A stretch of 29,282 nt of DNA from Bilabrum cf. latius. Lineage: Eukaryota > Bigyra: Bicosoecida > Bigyra > Bicosoecida. Shown here piece after piece: positions 24,270-29,282 of this stretch. The notes beneath the pieces are model-generated. The model saw nothing but the letters and a program-made list of their open reading frames with translations, did not search any database and had not been told where the DNA came from. Both the position numbers and the translations under genes were made by a program. Location of the stretch: NCBI GenBank assembly GCA_965178125.1, contig CBCXTV010000018.1, positions 1 through 29,282 on the forward strand, written 5' to 3'. Every line of letters begins with the position of its first letter. Within the stretch, counting starts at the first letter, position 1.

Positions 24270-25383
24270 GCTGGGGCCCGCGCTGCGGACCATACAATTT
24301 GCGACGAGGACAAAGCATGGCGCGCGCGCACGGTCGCACGAGTGCGACGCCAGGCAAGATTCTGAGGCGCGCGAGGAACTCCCGGGCCCCTGGCTCCGGG
24401 AGGGCCTGCGCCAACCCCCCCTTCACACTGACATACAAACGTTGCTCTCCCCTGTGACACCTGGCGGATTCCCTAGCTCCGGGCCCTGGCGCCCGGCGGC
24501 CTTGTGCCCCTTGCTGCCCCCCCCGGCCCCGTTCACTCCAGCGCCCCGGCCCCGCCCGGCCCGCCCCACGCTCCGGCCCCGGGCCTGGCCGCGGGCCCGT
24601 TTAGGCAGCCGGTAAACGGCCGCGAAACGGCCGGGCCAAAAGGTGAAACCCAGGTAATCGGGTATCGCCTTTCGGCCCGCCGGTTTCGCGGCCATTTTCC
24701 GGCAATATGGTCCCAGGTACTATAGTCATGAACAGGCCCGCTTGCGGACTCTCCTCCGCCCACCCATTCTTCGCCACGGCCTCGACTCCGATGCGAAAAG
24801 CCAATGCCGGGCCGGCTGGAAGCACTCCGTCGGGAACTCGACGCCCGCGTCCCGGACCCCGACGCCGGGCCCGAGCCCCGGACCCCAGGGCCGCGACCCC
24901 GAGCCCGCTCCGGAGTGTGCCCAAAAGTGCACCTGTGAGGAATTCCCGTCGTCATCCGAGCCAATCCCATCCCTGGGACACTCATGGGGCAAGCCGCTCG
25001 AGCATTAGACGCTTGGAAACCCATCTCACCGGCCATCCGCCCCCCATCCCCGCCGTCGTCTGGAGCACAACTCGCGCGACGCGCACGACAGCGCGCGCTT
25101 TCCCCCGTCGATGGGCTCCCCTACATCGAACTCCCCACATGCCGCCTTCTGAATGCGGCACGAACAAGAGAAACAGCTATACAGGAAAAAAAAAAAAGGT
25201 TCCCATGCAACTGTACAGACCGGCTGCGGTACCGAGGACCCCGTCTCTCGGATGCTCGCCCCTCGGAGAGCTGCGGACGGCGAAGACCCTGTCTCTCGCA
25301 TGCGGAAATCCGGGCCCCTGGCTCCGGCAAATGCCCGACAAAGCCGGGCCCCTGGCTCCGGAAACATTCGGGCAATGTCTTCT

Positions 25384-27165
25384 TCACCCCGACTGCGTCG
25401 GGAGATAGTCGACCGAGGCGGCCGTCCACATCGGTTCCAGGACATGGATGTAGAAGCTGTTGTATATCAGCCATTTCGCGTCCTCCCAAGCCAACTGGCA
25501 GAGGCGGACCCGCCACACATTCGAGCACACAACGAACTTCTTGCCCGCCACACAAACCGCATAGCTGTAGCAATTCGTCATGCTCGTTTGCATGGATACC
25601 ATTCCGGGGCCCGCTTGAAACAGCTTCTTCGCATCGACGATCTGCTGCGGGTCCGCCTCGTCGAACAGGAGCACTTCGTGCACCGAGGGATCGTAGGCCT
25701 TCATGTCGATGGTCGCTCCTCCCGCCAGGGAAATCTCCAGAGTCCTCTCGTCGCCCGCCAGGGCACGGCAGAACGCCGTTTTGCCCATACGGGAGGGTCC
25801 ATCGAGGACGAGGAAGCTGTACCGGTCAAGAACCTGGCTATACTGTGCCTCCCAGAGGGAGACCGCGGCGTACTTCCGCCAGGGTCGTTTCACCTCGTCG
25901 CTGTTCCTTCGTCGCCAATCCCTGTAGGCAGCGACGCTGCTCTCGAGCTGCGCAGTCCGCCAGCTTTCCAGATTCTGCAAGTTCCGCACAATCCCGTTCG
26001 GGATCTTGCAGATCTCCGCGCGCGCCACATCATAGAGCATCTTGGATGCCTCAAGGCTCGAAAATATCCATGTCGCTCCAACGGGGTAGCCCTCGTGCGG
26101 GGGCGTCGTCGTGTCACTGTACAGGCACGAGGCTTTCGAGCTGTGCAGGTAGTACAACACAGACCCCTGGCTCTTGCCCCGTCCGCCCTGGTTGCTTCGC
26201 ACATGAGCTTGGACGTCCCCCCATTTCCAAGCGTCCGCTTCCGGCATGTAAAACTTGCGGTTGTGGGCGAGAGCCAAGTGACAGTGCACCCGGATGGTGC
26301 CGTCTGCCAGCCAGGACTTGGAGCAGACCTCCATACACCAGGCGGCCTTGCCCATCTCCCCCACAATGCCCCGGACGCTCGCCGTGAATTCCGCGAATTC
26401 CGCCCACCGCGCCTGTACAACCGGGTGCGCGCGAACGCACCCCGCGAGTTCCGCAATTAACCGCGTCTCTTTTTCCCAATGGAAGTCCGCCATGGACAGC
26501 ACCCTCCGCGGCGAGCCTGCAGCACCCTCCCAGCAGGGAGGACGGGGATACCCAGCCGGGTAATCCTGGAAGAGAGGACCGGGAGGAGGCTCCGGCCCCT
26601 CCACTGGCGCCATCTCGGAGGCCACTGGCTCTCCGACCCCTGCAGCGTTGGAGGCCCCTGGCTCTCCTCCGTTGGGCGAGTACAGAACGCCCCAAGCCGG
26701 TAGCCATGTGCACAGGACCGACGTCGTGCGGACCTTGTTCGAAGCGTCCCGCTGGTTTTTGGCGAGGTACCACACCGCGATCTGGGAATCCTGCGGGCAG
26801 TCGTGCACAAAAGCTTTCACTAGTTCCTCCCTTTCCTCGAAGGGCCTCGTCTTTCGCAAGCTGTACTGACGGTGGAGTCTAAACTGTTGGGCCCTGCACT
26901 TCGTAGCATACCCAGTTCGGTGTTTCCACCAATATCCGTATTTGTTCAAGAAACGCTTCCCTAGCGCCGCCGGGTCCTCGGCCATGCCCATCAACCACGC
27001 CTGTTCTTCTTCACCGACGCCTTCTGACGGCGCGGACGCCGAAGAGACTGCCGCCACGGCACCTGGGTCGGGCTGCTTCCATCTCATACGTCGCCGCGCG
27101 CGGGGCGGTTCCTCCCACAGGACCACCGCAGCGTCATGCTCCATGGGCTCGCTGTCAGCCTCCAT
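25384..27165 (-). CDS. Rep-like protein: HUH endonuclease plus SF3 helicase
   Basis: The ATG at 27165 gives 593 residues; an upstream in-frame ATG at 27264 is less likely because it adds an uncharacteristic hydrophobic leader. Residues 1-220 have no recognised domain. At about 225-345 lies a rolling-circle nuclease region with H294-C-H296 (VHCHLAL) and Y339-x4-K344 (YLHSSK) as candidate metal-binding and nicking residues. The usual spacing is YxxK, so motif III is atypical. At 445-555 lies an SF3 helicase with Walker A GPSRMGKT (456-463), Walker B EVLLFDEAD (497-505) and motif C VVCSN (N549). This order is that of CRESS-DNA virus and plasmid Reps, but the protein is longer. It would nick and unwind an origin, probably the hairpin upstream. 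Confidence 0.85.
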   Translation of the reverse strand: MEADSEPMEHDAAVVLWEEPPRARRRMRWKQPDPGAVAAVSSASAPSEGVGEEEQAWLMGMAEDPAALGKRFLNKYGYWWKHRTGYATKCRAQQFRLHRQYSLRKTRPFEEREELVKAFVHDCPQDSQIAVWYLAKNQRDASNKVRTTSVLCTWLPAWGVLYSPNGGEPGASNAAGVGEPVASEMAPVEGPEPPPGPLFQDYPAGYPRPPCWEGAAGSPRRVLSMADFHWEKETRLIAELAGCVRAHPVVQARWAEFAEFTASVRGIVGEMGKAAWCMEVCSKSWLADGTIRVHCHLALAHNRKFYMPEADAWKWGDVQAHVRSNQGGRGKSQGSVLYYLHSSKASCLYSDTTTPPHEGYPVGATWIFSSLEASKMLYDVARAEICKIPNGIVRNLQNLESWRTAQLESSVAAYRDWRRRNSDEVKRPWRKYAAVSLWEAQYSQVLDRYSFLVLDGPSRMGKTAFCRALAGDERTLEISLAGGATIDMKAYDPSVHEVLLFDEADPQQIVDAKKLFQAGPGMVSMQTSMTNCYSYAVCVAGKKFVVCSNVWRVRLCQLAWEDAKWLIYNSFYIHVLEPMWTAASVDYLPTQSG

Positions 27166-27575
27166 GCGGTTCCCACCCCCCCGCAACTCTATGACCGAAG
27201 CGACAACAATGGTATATGCAAAAGACCCCGGACCAAAACGGCTGCGAAGACATAAAAAACGCACCTCACCGCTGCCCGGCTCAAGGGGACTGGGATCACT
27301 CCCGCGGGGACCTTCAATCTCGGGCCTTCCGAACGGAAACCCCTTTCAGACATGTTCGGAAAAGGGCACCCCTCAATGGGCTTCTGGGTCATCGAACGGC
27401 AAGTCCGACCCGGGCTCGGAGACATGTTCCATGACTACGGCTTTCCCATGCTCGGAGACCGCTGAGGGGAGACGGAGGGCGGGGTGGCTGGGTCCCCTCC
27501 GAGGCGAAAAAGGCCAAAAAAAAAGCAAAAAAGCCAATAAGGCAAAAAAAACCCAAAAAATGGGGAAAACGTGAA

Positions 27576-27638
27576 ATTCAGACGAAACGCGTTTTTATGG
27601 ACAATATTAAGCGCCAGAATGGACAGTTTCGTCTGAAT
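27576..27638. other. Origin-like hairpin (unit B copy)
   Basis: Identical to 12496-12558, with 13-bp arms at 27576-27588 and 27626-27638 and CAATATTAA at 27602-27610. It lies about 0.4 kb upstream of the intact Rep start. Confidence 0.5.
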
Positions 27639-27652
27639 CGACCCTTTTTGCC

Positions 27653-27730
27653 CTTCACAATATGGGGGAACGGATTCAGACGTGGAGTTCACGAATTTTT
27701 CCGAATCGCTTCACAATATGGGGGAACGGA
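27653..27730. repeat. Pair of 22-bp direct repeats (unit B copy)
   Basis: Copies at 27653-27674 and 27709-27730 are identical in sequence and spacing to those of unit A. Confidence 0.7.
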
Positions 27731-27934
27731 AAATCGCAAAAAGTGAGCAGTCTCATTTACCACGTTGTCAGGCGCTTTTTGGCTTTTTTCCCCTGATCTC
27801 GCGGGAGGGGGCGGGGGGGGGGGTCTGGGAGGGCCCCCGGGCCCGATTTGGCCGGAAATTGGCCGATTTATATAGGGCGCCTTATTAGGACCGCTAGGGG
27901 AAATTCGGAGGGGCCCAGAAACCCCGATTTTTGG

Positions 27935-28261
27935 GGCTGGCCCGGGCCCCGCCCGGGCCGGGGCCGGGGCCGGGCCGGGGCGGGCCGGGGCCCGGGCCGG
28001 GGCAGGGGCCGGGGGCCGGGGCCGGGGCCGGGGCCGGGGCCGGGGCCGGGCCGGGGCGGGCCGGGGGCCGCCGGGGGCCGGGGCCGGGGTCGGGGCCGGG
28101 GCCGGGGCCGGGGCCGGGCCGGGGCCGGGGCCGGGGCCGGGGCCGGGGTCGGGGGCGGGCCGGGGCCGGGGCCGGGGCCGGGGCCGGGGCCGGGCCGGGG
28201 GCCGCGGGGCCGGGCCGGGGGCCGGGGCCGGGGCCGGGGCACGGGCCCGGGCCGGGGCTGG
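27935..28261. repeat. GGGGCC-type repeat (unit B copy)
   Basis: Same array as 12857-13183, almost the same length, with the same internal variants such as GGGGTC and GGGGGCGG. An array this simple would be expected to change length readily, so near-identity suggests the two units are very recent copies. Confidence 0.95.
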
Positions 28262-28475
28262 CCCAACCCATTCCGTCGGGCTTCCCCACTCGACCATTCT
28301 TGTCCGGCGTCAACATGGCAACTTGGCTAAGCCCGCACTGCCCCCCCACATGCCTGAACGGAGGCCGCTGCGTCCTTTTCAAAGGCGCGCGAACGGCACG
28401 CCAACTCAGCCTGCGCGAGGCTAAATGCGGAAATCCCCCCAAAAAGCGCGGAACCGGCCGTCCCCTTCCTGTCGC

Positions 28476-29003
28476 CTACTCTTCGCGACGCTCGTCCTCC
28501 TGCAGTCCCATATCCACATCCGCATCCGCGCGGCGCGCTTCCGAGGCTTCCGGCTCTGGGCTGTTCTCGCGCCGTTCCCCGTCCTCGGGCAAGTCGGCAC
28601 GCCCTTCCGCGGGACGTTCCCTTTCGCCGGACGCACCGTCTGGCGCGGCTTTGGTCGCGGGCTCGGGCGCGGCCCCTGAGCTCTGGGACACGCTGCCTGG
28701 GGCAGCGTCGTCGTCGCCGGGGCCCCTGGCTCCCGAGGCGCTGCGCGCCGCTGCGTCTTTGCGCATAAGGAGGACCGCCACGAGATCCTCGGAGCTCATC
28801 AAGCGGGTGCGACGCCGCAGTCGCTGCTGCTTTTTCGTCGCGTTCCGAACGGCCCTGGAAAGTTCTTTCTTCTCCTGCCGCACGCGCGCTTGTTGCGCCC
28901 GCAAAGCCTCGATTTGCTCTTTCAAGGGATCCGAGGGCAGATGCTCAAAGACCGACGCTTTTGCCTCTTTCAAGGAGGCCGCGGCGGCGGGCGAGGACGC
29001 CAT
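28476..29003 (-). CDS. Coiled-coil basic protein (unit B copy)
   Basis: This is a full 175-residue frame from the ATG at 29003 to the stop at 28476, with the same protein as at 13397-13924 as far as I compared. Being open in both units makes it the best-preserved gene of the element. Confidence 0.75.
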   Translation of the reverse strand: MASSPAAAASLKEAKASVFEHLPSDPLKEQIEALRAQQARVRQEKKELSRAVRNATKKQQRLRRRTRLMSSEDLVAVLLMRKDAAARSASGARGPGDDDAAPGSVSQSSGAAPEPATKAAPDGASGERERPAEGRADLPEDGERRENSPEPEASEARRADADVDMGLQEDERREE

Positions 29004-29282
29004 GGCCACAAGCGCACGCCCACGGGGAAGGCAGGATGCCCGCGCGCACTCGGGGCGGGTCGAGCGACCGGGCCGGGCTCGGGGTCTGGCACAGCTGCAT
29101 GCGAGGTGCTCCGGGTGCGGCCTCGCCAAGGCGCCGCGGCGGCGCTCGGCGCGACATCGCCGGGGCCCCTGGCTCCCGGTCGTGGCACCCGGGGGTGGCC
29201 GCCGACTGGAACATGCACCAGCAGGCTTCGAAACAAGAGTTCGATGGGGATGTCCCTGCGGGCTGGGAATATGGCTTGCAGC
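28970..29282 (-). CDS. DDE transposase C-terminus, cut by window edge
   Basis: This is the end of a further transposase copy, equivalent to 13891-14203. It holds the residues after the catalytic core (FRSLLVHVPVGG onward) and overlaps the coiled-coil start. The rest lies beyond the window, so the array continues to the right. Confidence 0.6.
   Translation of the reverse strand, partial: LQAIFPARRDIPIELLFRSLLVHVPVGGHPRVPRPGARGPGDVAPSAAAAPWRGRTRSTSHAAVPDPEPGPVARPAPSARGHPAFPVGVRLWPWRPRPPPRPP

Larger units (their letters stand above)
14916..29282. repeat. Tandem unit B (partial, about 14.4 kb)
   Basis: This is the second head-to-tail copy of the unit, ending at the window edge at a point equivalent to about 14203 in unit A. 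Relative to unit A it holds 122 bp (15143-15264) and 20 bp (15517-15536) that A lacks in the transposase gene. It lacks 40 bp of gene C (A: 2863-2902) and carries a local 19-bp duplication at 16917-16954. It could be a genomic tandem array, a rolling-circle concatemer, or an assembly running twice around a circle. Confidence 0.95.

Noticed and set aside
1-29282. Bacterial or phage origin
   Set aside because: Genes appear interrupted, no ribosome-binding sites precede the starts, and the DDE_1 transposase and its neighbours resemble eukaryotic families.

Overview
The window is very GC-rich and consists of nearly two head-to-tail copies of one unit of about 15.0-15.1 kb. Unit A spans 1-14915. 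Unit B spans 14916-29282 and stops about 0.7 kb short of a full copy. Every gene I can support lies on the minus strand. I think the DNA is nuclear and from a dinoflagellate, with moderate confidence. The reasons are the DDE_1/pogo-like transposase with an NMDET motif, the adjacent coiled-coil protein of a type I associate with dinoflagellate genomes, one-directional gene order in a tandem array, and interrupted (probably spliced) genes. I saw no spliced-leader sequence, rRNA, tRNA or CRISPR array, so the taxonomic call is an inference.

The order within a unit, by rising coordinate in unit A, is as follows. First comes the start of the transposase gene (to 876), then about 1.1 kb with no clear gene. 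Next is gene C (2011-3833), a large protein of unknown function, and gene E (3953-4717). A block of related small genes and spacers follows: D1 (4890-5301), spacer R1, F (6415-6648), G (6974-7475), spacer R2, H (8360-8667), D2 (8835-9191) and spacer R3. Then come a replication-initiator-like protein with HUH endonuclease and SF3 helicase motifs (Rep, 10306-12082) and a 1.3-kb non-coding region. That region carries an AT-rich origin-like hairpin, 22-bp direct repeats, a TATA-like box and a 0.33-kb GGGGCC-type repeat. A coiled-coil gene (13397-13924) and the transposase (13891-15933) complete the unit.

The unit resembles a selfish element or a rolling-circle concatemer. It holds a Rep with rolling-circle motifs, a candidate origin upstream of it, a transposase, and several small proteins that look like products of internal duplication. 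Neither copy is intact. Rep and the transposase are open only in unit B (or at the junction), while gene C is closest to intact in unit A. Most differences between copies are small indels, often in homopolymers, so sequencing error cannot be separated from real decay.

The most striking signal is a scattered mini-hairpin, plus strand X-GCCCCTGGCT-X'. The ten-base core is nearly constant, while the flanking arms X and X' vary from site to site and stay complementary to each other. I count about 22 in unit A, both inside and between genes.
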